Source of the DNA: UBA1081 sp045537555
Lineage (GTDB): Bacteria; Bacillota; Clostridia; Oscillospirales; Acutalibacteraceae
Assembly (NCBI GenBank): GCA_045537555.1
Contig: JAZSPR010000055.1
Span: forward strand, 1 to 25,036
DNA: 25,036 nucleotides
Reading direction: 5' to 3'
Below the pieces are notes generated by a model, which saw only the letters and a program-made list of their open reading frames with translations, was not told the DNA's origin and did no database searches. Position numbers and translations under genes: made by a program. Below, in pieces: positions 15,201-21,986 of the stretch (the stretch's first letter is position 1; the number at the start of each line of letters is the position of its first letter).

Positions 15201-15919
15201 AGTTCGGGTGTTCTGAGAACTGCCGTAGCATTTGAATGTTGCTGACAATATGTGTAACCGGGGTCACCGTAATTACATGTGATTTTAACAGTACCGAATG
15301 CATTTTTACCGATGCTCTTTACGGAAGCCGGCATATCTACGGATGAAATCTTTGTTCCGTTGAATGCATTTGAACCGATTGATGTGATTTTATTATGGAT
15401 GTTTATTGATGAAAGTAAAGAACATCCGCTGAATGTATCACTGTTGATAACGGTAACAGCCGAAGGAATTGTAACCTTTGTAAGCTTTGTATTATCCTTG
15501 AATGCACCGGTACCGATTGATTTTACCGATGCGGGAATAACAACTTCCTTGAGTTCTTTAAAACCTACAAAAGTATTGTTACCGATATTTGTAATACCGT
15601 CCTGAATAACAATTTTTGTAGCACGGTTAATGGGATATTTAGCTGAGCCGCCCCAGAGTGCATCCCAGTTCTGTCCGTCATCACCGTTCTTGAAGTCTTT
15701 CATATTTCCGGAACCGAAAACAGTAATAACATCATTGTTTTTATCAAATTTCCATTTGACATTTCCGCCCAGAGAAACATCATTCCAGGCAACACCGCCG
15801 ATAACGCCTGCAGATGCTTCAATATCCAATGCACTGTCGATTCCTGAAGCCGGAAGATACACCGCCGCAACAAGCACTATCATGAAAACAGCGATAAATC
15901 TCAGAAATCCTTTTTTCAT
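12284..15919 (-). CDS. Large secreted surface protein: BspA-type LRRs, cohesin-like domain, ~17 Cys-rich repeats, C-terminal dockerin
   Basis: 1211 residues, ATG preceded by AGGAGG. Residues 1-37 are a signal peptide. Residues about 100-215 are BspA-type leucine-rich repeats (for example VVIPASVKSIGTGAFKDN and VDMPASVKSIGKNAF), often linked to adhesion. Residues about 238-355 have the strand pattern of a cohesin-like domain. Residues about 376-1074 are some 17 repeats of about 41 residues, each of the form PTCTxxGxT...CxxCG...GH, resembling small zinc-ribbon-like modules. Residues about 1075-1148 form a short Ig-like segment, and 1149-1211 a type I dockerin-like pair (GDVNMDGKVTAADAR, then a second DxDG-type copy ending AADARIILRVSAKL). 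Calcium in the dockerin and metal in the Cys repeats are inferred from family knowledge. No catalytic domain is recognisable. Likely a cell-surface or scaffold-associated adhesin. Confidence 0.87.
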   Translation of the reverse strand: MKKGFLRFIAVFMIVLVAAVYLPASGIDSALDIEASAGVIGGVAWNDVSLGGNVKWKFDKNNDVITVFGSGNMKDFKNGDDGQNWDALWGGSAKYPINRATKIVIQDGITNIGNNTFVGFKELKEVVIPASVKSIGTGAFKDNTKLTKVTIPSAVTVINSDTFSGCSLLSSINIHNKITSIGSNAFNGTKISSVDMPASVKSIGKNAFGTVKITCNYGDPGYTYCQQHSNATAVLRTPELKVAVTPLSETQLKATFSVKNGSGLNAANFEIKYNSDITPVSSERIVSQTETFVSAVSFGADNTISVGVVDANEIPFSSCKGECEYIVVEIVFNQKEGTHAAKFEFSSSVFMLGNTRYTLPAVSENYGDHIYQQSGEPVAPTCTEEGYTLFVCTICKDEQRENVKPALGHEYADTVTPPTCEDDGYTTHTCSRCGDSYTDTVVIASGHNLIESAVDATCTEKAKKVLTCDVCGESSALVIEESEINPDNHVNTEIKDASDATCTADGYTGDTYCNDCKQTVSTGSEIPALGHTEEIFPAVAPTCTTTGLTEGKKCSVCGEITVEQTEVSVLGHKEEVLPAVAPTCTATGLTEGKKCTVCGEITVAQTEVSVLGHKEEILPAVAPTCTTTGLTEGKKCTVCGEITVAQTEVPVSEHTYIPVITDPTCLTGGYTVYTCSVCEDTYTADETQATGHTPEIIPGKYPTATETGLTDGEKCSVCGEILKAQEEIPALGVEHTHDYVEVVTAPTCTTGGYTAYRCLGCGDTYIADEKEPFGHTSVKVPGKLPTETESGLTEGEACAVCGEILVAQEEIPALGVEHTHDYIAVVTDPTCTAKGYTTYTCVCGDTYVSDETEMIAHDYAETIVKEATCKENGEKNFTCKACGDTYTDVIAKLSHTEETIPATAPTCTQTGLTEGKKCSVCNEILVAQKEVPVTAHTYDAGVVTAPTCTAKGYTTYTCTVCKNTYTDNETAMIAHDYVETVIKTATCTAEGEKSFTCSMCNDTKAEKIPATGHTFDKGVVTTPTCTAQGYTTYKCVNCDYSEKRDSKNALGHNYGTDGKCTRCGATDNSKPAETVLEFKDNAMFSKNDADKTVLAKTPGTVAQVKQSMINSGWEITDANGNKLADDKDLTTGCLIKSADGKQIYAYAMLGDVNMDGKVTAADARAALRISAKLDTGTAVMLLAADCDGKERVTAADARIILRVSAKLQSFS
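12698..14794 (-). repeat. Coding tandem-repeat array (about 17 units of ~123 bp)
   Basis: The repeats lie inside the large surface-protein gene. The three most alike units (about 13955-14325) recur with exactly 123-bp period: the 11-mer GCTACTGCAGG stands at 14055, 14178 and 14301. Outer units are diverged. Long open frames on the opposite strand here are by-products of this repeat. Confidence 0.8.
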
Positions 15920-15961
15920 TATTTCACAACCTCCTGTTTTAGTCGTAAATATACATATAAT

Positions 15962-15990
15962 ATAATAAAATAAAACATATTAAAAGTCAA
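15962..15990 (-). promoter_or_regulatory. Sigma-A promoter of the large surface-protein gene
   Basis: On the minus strand TTGACT (15985-15990) and TATTAT (15962-15967) are 17 bases apart, about 40 bases before the ATG. Confidence 0.7.
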
Positions 15991-15996
15991 TACAAA

Positions 15997-17070
15997 TTAC
16001 TGAGTTTTCTTCTTAGGAGTGCTGATTATTTTCCACATTTTTCCCGTATATTTTTCAAAGCCCCAGGCAACAGGCACCGTTACGGCAACACACAGGATAA
16101 AATAGAGATAAACATTGAAATCAGCAACACCGACAGCCTTGAAAATTATCATGGGAATTCTCTGCATCATGTAAAGTCCGAAAAGATTTTTACCGCACCA
16201 CATAAGGATTTTATTGTGGAATGAAACTCTCATTGACATAATAACAATAAATGCAGTAAAGAAAAGAAGATAAAGTTCTGTATAAACAAAACTGCGGTCA
16301 GGTGTAAGCATAAAATAAGCCGTTGCAACTGCCGAGCCGATAAAGAAAAGAATATAAACTGCAAAATTTCTGTTTATAATTTTCTCAATCTTTTCTTTCA
16401 GTAATGAATACCATACACCGCATGCATAAAGAATAATTGTGTCAAACCAATAACTTTCTTTCAGGTCAAAGAAATAAAGAACAAAAATATATGCAACACA
16501 ACCCATTGTAACAAGGACGGCAGCGGGATAAAAATTGCCCTTATCACGACATATCTCAAAAGCAACAAATGTGATAAAATATGCCACAACAACGGCAAAA
16601 ATATACCAGTTGCTGTTACCTACAGCTTCCCAGCCCGTAAAGGAAAGCAGATACTGAGACACAGGGAATGTTTTTCCGAGAATTGTCTGCACGATAATGA
16701 ATATCAGCACGGCAATAGCAAATCGGAAATAAGTTCCGAGTATTCTTGTAACGGGAATTTTATTAACATATTCCATTCCCTTTTTCTTTATCGATTCCAT
16801 AACGCCGTAACCCGAATAAAAAAGGAACAATGTGACCATTGCCTGCCCGATACACTGAAAAATCTTCGCATAAAAGGATTCAACAGGTGAAGAGAATGTG
16901 ACATAACTGTTAAAATGGCTGAAAAAGACAATCATGATAAAAATACCCTTGATTGACATTGTCTTTTCAACAGACATATAGTCTGTCATGAATTTTTCTC
17001 CGTTTGCAGGTTTCAGCTGTATTTTGTAAAGGCACAGCAGGACAAAAAGTCCGAAAAATATAAACATCAT
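15997..17070 (-). CDS. Acyltransferase-3 family membrane protein
   Basis: 357-residue integral membrane protein with about ten hydrophobic segments, typical of the acyltransferase-3 (OafA/NodX/WecH-type) family that transfers acetyl or other acyl groups to surface sugars. Family marks are the early SIKGIFIMIVFFSHF block (conserved basic residue and His) near residues 38-53 and LFLFYSGYGVMES near 80-93. The protein ends in a lysine-rich tail (TPKKKTQ), probably cytoplasmic. Its ATG overlaps the stop of the upstream MBL gene (ATGA), so the two are coupled. The acceptor is unknown. Confidence 0.83.
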   Translation of the reverse strand: MMFIFFGLFVLLCLYKIQLKPANGEKFMTDYMSVEKTMSIKGIFIMIVFFSHFNSYVTFSSPVESFYAKIFQCIGQAMVTLFLFYSGYGVMESIKKKGMEYVNKIPVTRILGTYFRFAIAVLIFIIVQTILGKTFPVSQYLLSFTGWEAVGNSNWYIFAVVVAYFITFVAFEICRDKGNFYPAAVLVTMGCVAYIFVLYFFDLKESYWFDTIILYACGVWYSLLKEKIEKIINRNFAVYILFFIGSAVATAYFMLTPDRSFVYTELYLLFFTAFIVIMSMRVSFHNKILMWCGKNLFGLYMMQRIPMIIFKAVGVADFNVYLYFILCVAVTVPVAWGFEKYTGKMWKIISTPKKKTQ

Positions 17071-18338
17071 AATTTTCCGCCTCGTTTTATGAATTCTTCA
17101 ATATGCTTCTGTTTGAATTCATCGGTATAATCATAATTCCAGAGTTCTTTTATACCGTCAAAATTTTCAATTGTTTCATCGGGGAAAATTTCGGCACTCC
17201 CCTTTACATAAGGAAGAGTAAGCTTTACAGTACCGTTTGCCGAAATGTAAAATTCCTCCGCAAATGCCTTCGCAACCTTGTTTGCGGGGATATGGTCTTC
17301 CTCATTGATTTTTATTTGAGTATTCGGACAAAGAATAACGGGAGCTTTTGCATATTCATAGAACTTTGCGGAAGTGCCGTGATGTCCGTGATGAGAAAGC
17401 TGAAGAATATCACATTGAAGATAATCTTCATATCGTCTTTCAAGCACTTTGCTAGATTCGGCACTTGCATCACCGGGAAAAAGCACCTTTGTATTATCGG
17501 CTTTCATCATAAGAACCGTTGATGAGTTATTATAATCGGCACATGATTCGGGCCATATGTCCTCATGGGTACAAAGCACTTCAAATTCGAGATTTCTGAC
17601 ATAAAAATGCTGTCCAGTATGAAGCTTCACAACGGGGATTCCGCTTTTTTTCACTTCTTCATAAAAGCTTCTGCGGAAACCCTTGCCCGCACCGTCCCAG
17701 TTTGCATTGTCACGGTGTTCGTCACTTACAAAGTTGTAATAAAATTTATCAATCACGGTATCTTTCATATTGTAGCGCAGATAATCGGTGCATTTGCAGA
17801 TATGGTCATCATGACCGTGACTTAAAAACCAGCCCGAAATATGTATTTTTTCATTCTCGGGAGTCATATTCCTGAGAAAATCATGAATTCTGTCATTATC
17901 ATGAATTGAATAGAAATGTGCACTGTCAATAACAAAAAAGCTGTTATCTGCACAGCGGATTATATAACACATACCGCAGTCAATAAGGCTGTGGTCTGTT
18001 TCAAACTGATAAATCTCAGTATTGCAGATTTTTTCACCCGTATATTCCGTTATATCAGGCTTTTCGGTATATCCGTCAGCGACAATTCTCGCCTTTCTTT
18101 CCGAGGGTGCATAATAATACTGCAGCACAACGTCACCATCAGATAAAGTAAAATGAATATTACCGTTTATGTCATACCTCTGAAACACAGAAAAACCTGC
18201 TTTTTCAAGCAAGTCCTCGTATTCATAAAAATACTTTTCATCAACATCGTTATAAATTCTGACATTTACTCCGTCTCCCGCATAGTAATCCATGTAGTCG
18301 GAAGAATTAAAAACGGGTAATTTTTCAAAATAATCCAT
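17067..18338 (-). CDS. MBL-fold metallohydrolase (ComEC-like hydrolase domain, no membrane part)
   Basis: About 423 residues. I chose the ATG at 18338 because AAGGA lies about nine bases before it, whereas it abuts the ATG at 18347. Residues 1 to about 105 form an N-terminal domain I do not recognise. The metallo-beta-lactamase fold follows: YIIRCADNSFFVIDSA, then the zinc motif SHGHDDH near 173-179, KVLFPGDAS, and LSHHGHHGTS. The FPGD and LSHHG blocks are those of the ComEC/Rec2 hydrolase branch, but the transmembrane channel and a signal peptide are absent. It is coupled to the acyltransferase by a 4-base overlap. Substrate unknown; a sugar, phosphodiester or nucleic-acid ester is possible. 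Confidence 0.8.
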   Translation of the reverse strand: MDYFEKLPVFNSSDYMDYYAGDGVNVRIYNDVDEKYFYEYEDLLEKAGFSVFQRYDINGNIHFTLSDGDVVLQYYYAPSERKARIVADGYTEKPDITEYTGEKICNTEIYQFETDHSLIDCGMCYIIRCADNSFFVIDSAHFYSIHDNDRIHDFLRNMTPENEKIHISGWFLSHGHDDHICKCTDYLRYNMKDTVIDKFYYNFVSDEHRDNANWDGAGKGFRRSFYEEVKKSGIPVVKLHTGQHFYVRNLEFEVLCTHEDIWPESCADYNNSSTVLMMKADNTKVLFPGDASAESSKVLERRYEDYLQCDILQLSHHGHHGTSAKFYEYAKAPVILCPNTQIKINEEDHIPANKVAKAFAEEFYISANGTVKLTLPYVKGSAEIFPDETIENFDGIKELWNYDYTDEFKQKHIEEFIKRGGKL

Positions 18339-18363
18339 ATCGAACATTCCTTAAAATATAATA

Positions 18364-18395
18364 AGCAATGCACACAAATAAATGTGTACATTGCT
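18364..18395 (-). terminator. Terminator/attenuator between lysozyme-like gene and MBL gene
   Basis: AGCAATGTACAC and GTGTGCATTGCT (minus strand) form a 12-bp stem with one G-U pair and an 8-base loop, followed by TTATTATATTTT. That U-rich tract runs directly into the ribosome site AAGGA of the MBL gene, so the downstream pair depends on read-through unless a promoter lies inside the gene before it. Confidence 0.7.
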
Positions 18396-18400
18396 GTTTT

Positions 18401-19528
18401 TCAGTTATCCAGTTTTGCGGCAATGCGAAGAATACTTCTTGCATCTGCAGCCGTAATTTTACCGTCTTCATTTTCATCGGCAAGCTTACGCTGTTCCTGT
18501 GTAATTTCCTCAAGTGATGCAGAAACACGAAGCACAAGTCTTGCATCACCGGCATCAACTTTACCGTTACCGTTCACATCATGATCGGGATTATTATTTT
18601 CCTGAGAAGGCGGCTCACCGACAACGGGTGCATCTGTTTTTAGAGGTTCTGCATAAAGAAGGCTTATCCAGCCGGTCTGACCGAGATAAGTTATTTTACC
18701 CCAATCATTTTTTACTTCTGTTACGGTAACTTCTGTTCCCTCCGCAATGCTGAGAATCGCATCATCCGTTACTGAGGGACCTTTACGCATACGGAGATAT
18801 GTTGCCGTAATCTTATATTTGCCTGTTCCGAATTCTGTATCAACTTCAAGATTGTCAAAATCAAGAGACATACAGTAATCATAAGTTGATTTTCTTCTGC
18901 CGGGGCTTGTTTTTGCAACGGAATCTTCCATTGCGGTATCATAAAGCACCTGAAGAGTAACCTTATCACCGGAACCTGCTTTTGCAACAGCTGCCTTACC
19001 TACACGGGTAACACCGCCGCCGCCGAGCTGATTTTCAAGGTCTGCAAAATAAACAAGAGCCTTAGCATCAGTAATTCCCATGCTCTGAGCTCTGATGACA
19101 TAACCTTTGATATCATTGAATGACAACTGTTCCTGAGCATCTTTACTCTCCTGCGTTGCAAGCAGTTTTGAAACAATTTTTGCTTCTTCGGAATTGAAAC
19201 ATCTGTAATTCCATGATGCAAGTGAAGAATTCAGAATTTCGTTGTAAAGGGACTCAGTAAGAATAGTCTGTGCCTGAGAGGGATTTGCTTCAACTATCAT
19301 CTTGAGAAGCTGTAATGCTCTGGCACCGTGCCATTGAACTTTACCGATGCTTACAGCACCGTTATCGTTTGCATTGATACTGTCATAGTTGCCTTCTTTG
19401 CTTGAAATATAAGATTTCGCAGCATTGACAACATCATCAATATCATATGCATTTACACAAACTGTTGAGGAAACAAGGATCAGAAAAGCAAGAAAAAAAG
19501 TAATGATTTTCTTCATTGAGCGTACCAT
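18401..19528 (-). CDS. Secreted lysozyme-like protein with SH3b and dockerin domains
   Basis: 375 residues, ATG preceded by AGGAGG. Residues 1-27 are a signal peptide ending at VNA. Residues about 29-235 form a helical domain with an early Glu (SSKEGNYDSINANDNG) and a GKVQWHG block, a layout like lysozyme/chitosanase-type glycosidases; I infer peptidoglycan or glycan hydrolysis but do not place it in a named family. Residues about 237-297 are a bacterial SH3 domain (ATYLRMRKGPSVTDDAIL to GWISLLYAEPL), usually a cell-wall binder. After a Pro/Asn-rich linker, residues 316-375 are a two-repeat type I dockerin-like module (DVNGNGKVDAGDAR and DENEDGKITAADAR). The dockerin resembles that of the 1211-residue protein. 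It is a single-gene unit with a consensus promoter. Confidence 0.82.
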   Translation of the reverse strand: MVRSMKKIITFFLAFLILVSSTVCVNAYDIDDVVNAAKSYISSKEGNYDSINANDNGAVSIGKVQWHGARALQLLKMIVEANPSQAQTILTESLYNEILNSSLASWNYRCFNSEEAKIVSKLLATQESKDAQEQLSFNDIKGYVIRAQSMGITDAKALVYFADLENQLGGGGVTRVGKAAVAKAGSGDKVTLQVLYDTAMEDSVAKTSPGRRKSTYDYCMSLDFDNLEVDTEFGTGKYKITATYLRMRKGPSVTDDAILSIAEGTEVTVTEVKNDWGKITYLGQTGWISLLYAEPLKTDAPVVGEPPSQENNNPDHDVNGNGKVDAGDARLVLRVSASLEEITQEQRKLADENEDGKITAADARSILRIAAKLDN

Positions 19529-19549
19529 ATGACGCCTCCTTTCGCAGAG

Positions 19550-19578
19550 ATTATACTACAAAAAACCGAATTTGTCAA
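19550..19578 (-). promoter_or_regulatory. Consensus sigma-A promoter of the lysozyme-like gene
   Basis: On the minus strand TTGACA (19573-19578), a 17-base spacer and TATAAT (19550-19555) match consensus exactly, about 20 bases before the ATG. Confidence 0.85.
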
Positions 19579-19613
19579 ATCTGCAACTTTTTCAGTCCGT
19601 TTTATCGCCCTTA

Positions 19614-19643
19614 AAACAAAAAAAAGGCTGTCCGAAGACAGCC
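19614..19643 (-). terminator. Terminator of the hflX-deacetylase unit (UUCG tetraloop)
   Basis: On the minus strand GGCTGTC-TTCG-GACAGCC, a perfect 7-bp stem closed by a UUCG tetraloop, is followed by eight T's and TGTTTT. It stands about 15 bases after the deacetylase stop. Confidence 0.92.
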
Positions 19644-19658
19644 GTAAAAACGATATTT

Positions 19659-20555
19659 TTAACAGTAACCACGAATCTTATTGAGGTCTCTGTAGTTGAT
19701 AAGTTTGATGCCGAGAGATTCAATATGCTGACGTGTTTTCGGGTCTTTGAAGAGTTCATATTCCCATACTCTTCTCTGCCATGAGCCTGAAATTGCCTTG
19801 ATTTCATCACTTTCATAAGCAGGATGGATATATGTTTCCGTTACGCCGTTATCAAATGTTCTGTAAAGTTCATAGATATACTCTCTGAAGTTCTCGTAGC
19901 TGTCTTTCTGAGGACCGTTCCAGTCACCTGGCATAAGATAATCAAGCATTGCAACCTTGTTCTGTTCACCGAATGCAACAAGCTGACCGATAAGTCCGTC
20001 TATCATTTCTTTGGGAATTTTGATATCGAGCATATCATTGCCGAACATTTCATCTGTGAAAACTGTAGGCATTCTGAAAGGCATACCGTATTTTCCGCAG
20101 ATTCCGAGAGTTGTCATAAGAAGCTCGAATCTGCCTGTGTCAACACCGTAAAGTGAACCCATGTGATTATCAAAATGTGAAGGTTCAAGACCCATTGCAC
20201 GCAGCTTCTCAATCTGAGCTACACATTCGATTGCAACTTCTTCAATATCAGCAGCATTTGCAAACTGATCACATTCGTGATACATGAATCCTTCTTCATC
20301 GATAAGAGATTTTACTTTATCCCCTGCAACGGGAGCCCAACGGTATGTTCCCCATTCGCTTGTTGTTGTAAGATGTACGCCTACTGCAAATTCGGGATTT
20401 GCCTTTGCAAATTTAACGGCTTCAAAAGCCCATGGGCAGGGAGCCATTATTGTTGCAGAAGTAATACCGCCGCACTTAAAAAGGTCCATTGTTGCCTGAT
20501 TGTGTGCATGACACATACCAAAGTCATCGGCATTAATAATAAGGTATTTATCCAT
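19659..20555 (-). CDS. YdjC/ChbG-like carbohydrate deacetylase
   Basis: 298-residue cytoplasmic protein of the YdjC family, whose characterised members remove an acetyl group from chito-oligosaccharides with a divalent metal. Seen here: YLIINADDFGMCHAHN (catalytic and metal-binding Asp10/Asp11 region), FAVGVHLTTTSEW (metal His61) and EPSHFDNHMGSLYG (His126 and His130). Length is normal for the family. The ATG has AAGGAGAT upstream, and the gap to the hflX stop is three bases, so it is co-transcribed with hflX. No chitobiose transport or hydrolase gene is adjacent, so the actual sugar is unknown. Confidence 0.87.
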   Translation of the reverse strand: MDKYLIINADDFGMCHAHNQATMDLFKCGGITSATIMAPCPWAFEAVKFAKANPEFAVGVHLTTTSEWGTYRWAPVAGDKVKSLIDEEGFMYHECDQFANAADIEEVAIECVAQIEKLRAMGLEPSHFDNHMGSLYGVDTGRFELLMTTLGICGKYGMPFRMPTVFTDEMFGNDMLDIKIPKEMIDGLIGQLVAFGEQNKVAMLDYLMPGDWNGPQKDSYENFREYIYELYRTFDNGVTETYIHPAYESDEIKAISGSWQRRVWEYELFKDPKTRQHIESLGIKLINYRDLNKIRGYC

Positions 20556-20558
20556 AAT

Positions 20559-21872
20559 TTATATCTCCTTTTCATCTTCCTCGGGAAGAATATAATTTTT
20601 TACTTTATTGAGAAAATTACCGTCAAGAATCGCTTCGATAAAAATTCCGTCTTCTCGGTATTCCTCTTTGATTATTGCACCCTCTCTGCGGATAACCGAA
20701 ACGGTTGAACCGTCGGCATAAGGCAGAAGAAGGCAGACTTTTCGCCTTGTTTTTTCAAGCGAAGCACAGATTTTTCCTAGCAGATTGTCAAAACCTATTT
20801 TTTTAAGAGCCGAAATTCTGACATCATTTCCCGTTTCACCGAAAAATCTGAGATTCGGAGCTTTGTCGCATTTATTGTAAACCGTGAGCATCGGCTTGTC
20901 TGATGCCCCGAGTTCGCTTACAACACGTTTTGTAACGCTCAGATGCTCTTCAAAAGCGGGATCTGATGCATCACAGATATTGAGTATCAGGTCTGCATAA
21001 ACAACCTCTTCAAGAGTCGATTTAAACGCCTCAACAAGGTCGTGCGGAAGTCTTGAAATGAAACCGACCGTATCAATAAGAAGAACAGTTCTGCCGTCGG
21101 GAAGTTTGAGTGCACGGGAGGTGGGGTCAAGCGTTGCAAAAAGCTTATTTTCGGCAAGAACACCCGCATCTGTCAGAGCATTGAGAAGTGTTGACTTACC
21201 TGCATTTGTATAGCCGACAATCGCAACGGTTGTAACGGCATTTTTCTTGCGTCTTTCCCTTAAAAGAGTTCGCCTTTTTGAAAGTGTCTTTAATTGCTGT
21301 TCAAGAGCATTAATACGTCTGTGAATATGACGTCTGTCCGATTCAAGCTTTGATTCACCGGGACCTCTCGTACCGATACCGCCGCCGAGCCTTGACATTT
21401 CGGTACCTTTTCCGCCGAGTCTCGGGAGTGAATATTTCAGCTGTGCGAGTTCAACCTGAAGCTTGCCCTCCCCTGTCCTTGCATTGAGAGCGAAAATATC
21501 AAGGATGAGCATTGTTCTGTCAATCGTCCTGATATCCGTGAACTTTTCAATATTTCTCTGCTGAGAAGGCGTAAGCTCACCGTCAAAAATCAGCAGGTCA
21601 ACGTCGTTGTTATCGCATATATTCTTAAGTTCCCATAACTTACCTTCGCCGAGATAAGTCGCATTATCGGGCTTATCCCTTTTCTGGATAAGTTTTGCAA
21701 AAACCGAAGCGCCCGCTGTAAAAGCAAGTTCTTCAAGTTCATCTATCGATGCATATGCATCATATTCACCCGAGTCAATCCCCACAAGAACGCAGGTTTC
21801 GGGAGCTGTTGAATTTTCATAAAACTGAGCCAAATCAATCACCGGAATATTTTTCTCATTTAATATTACCAT
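20559..21872 (-). CDS. hflX: GTPase HflX
   Basis: Ribosome-associated GTPase that splits stalled or stressed 70S/50S particles. The HflX-specific N-domain includes LVGIDSGEYD, the glycine-rich LGGKGTEMSRLGGGIG and GTRGPGESKLESDRR, then a long basic helix. The G domain shows VAIVGYTNAGKST (G1), LIDTVGFISRLP (G3) and TVYNKCD (G4). About 437 residues from the ATG at 21872. The open frame runs on to 21962, but that would leave 24 bases for two divergent promoters; ATGs at 21902 and 21872 are both possible and neither has a clear ribosome site, so the start is uncertain. It heads a unit with the deacetylase. Confidence 0.92.
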   Translation of the reverse strand: MVILNEKNIPVIDLAQFYENSTAPETCVLVGIDSGEYDAYASIDELEELAFTAGASVFAKLIQKRDKPDNATYLGEGKLWELKNICDNNDVDLLIFDGELTPSQQRNIEKFTDIRTIDRTMLILDIFALNARTGEGKLQVELAQLKYSLPRLGGKGTEMSRLGGGIGTRGPGESKLESDRRHIHRRINALEQQLKTLSKRRTLLRERRKKNAVTTVAIVGYTNAGKSTLLNALTDAGVLAENKLFATLDPTSRALKLPDGRTVLLIDTVGFISRLPHDLVEAFKSTLEEVVYADLILNICDASDPAFEEHLSVTKRVVSELGASDKPMLTVYNKCDKAPNLRFFGETGNDVRISALKKIGFDNLLGKICASLEKTRRKVCLLLPYADGSTVSVIRREGAIIKEEYREDGIFIEAILDGNFLNKVKNYILPEEDEKEI

Positions 21873-21986
21873 ATTAGACGGTTTTTTGCAAGTAAATTTC
21901 ATATAAAAAAAACATACAAAAAGACTGTAATTACAAAGGATAATGTGGTATACTGTATTCAATATAATGTAAAGAGCTGAATCACT

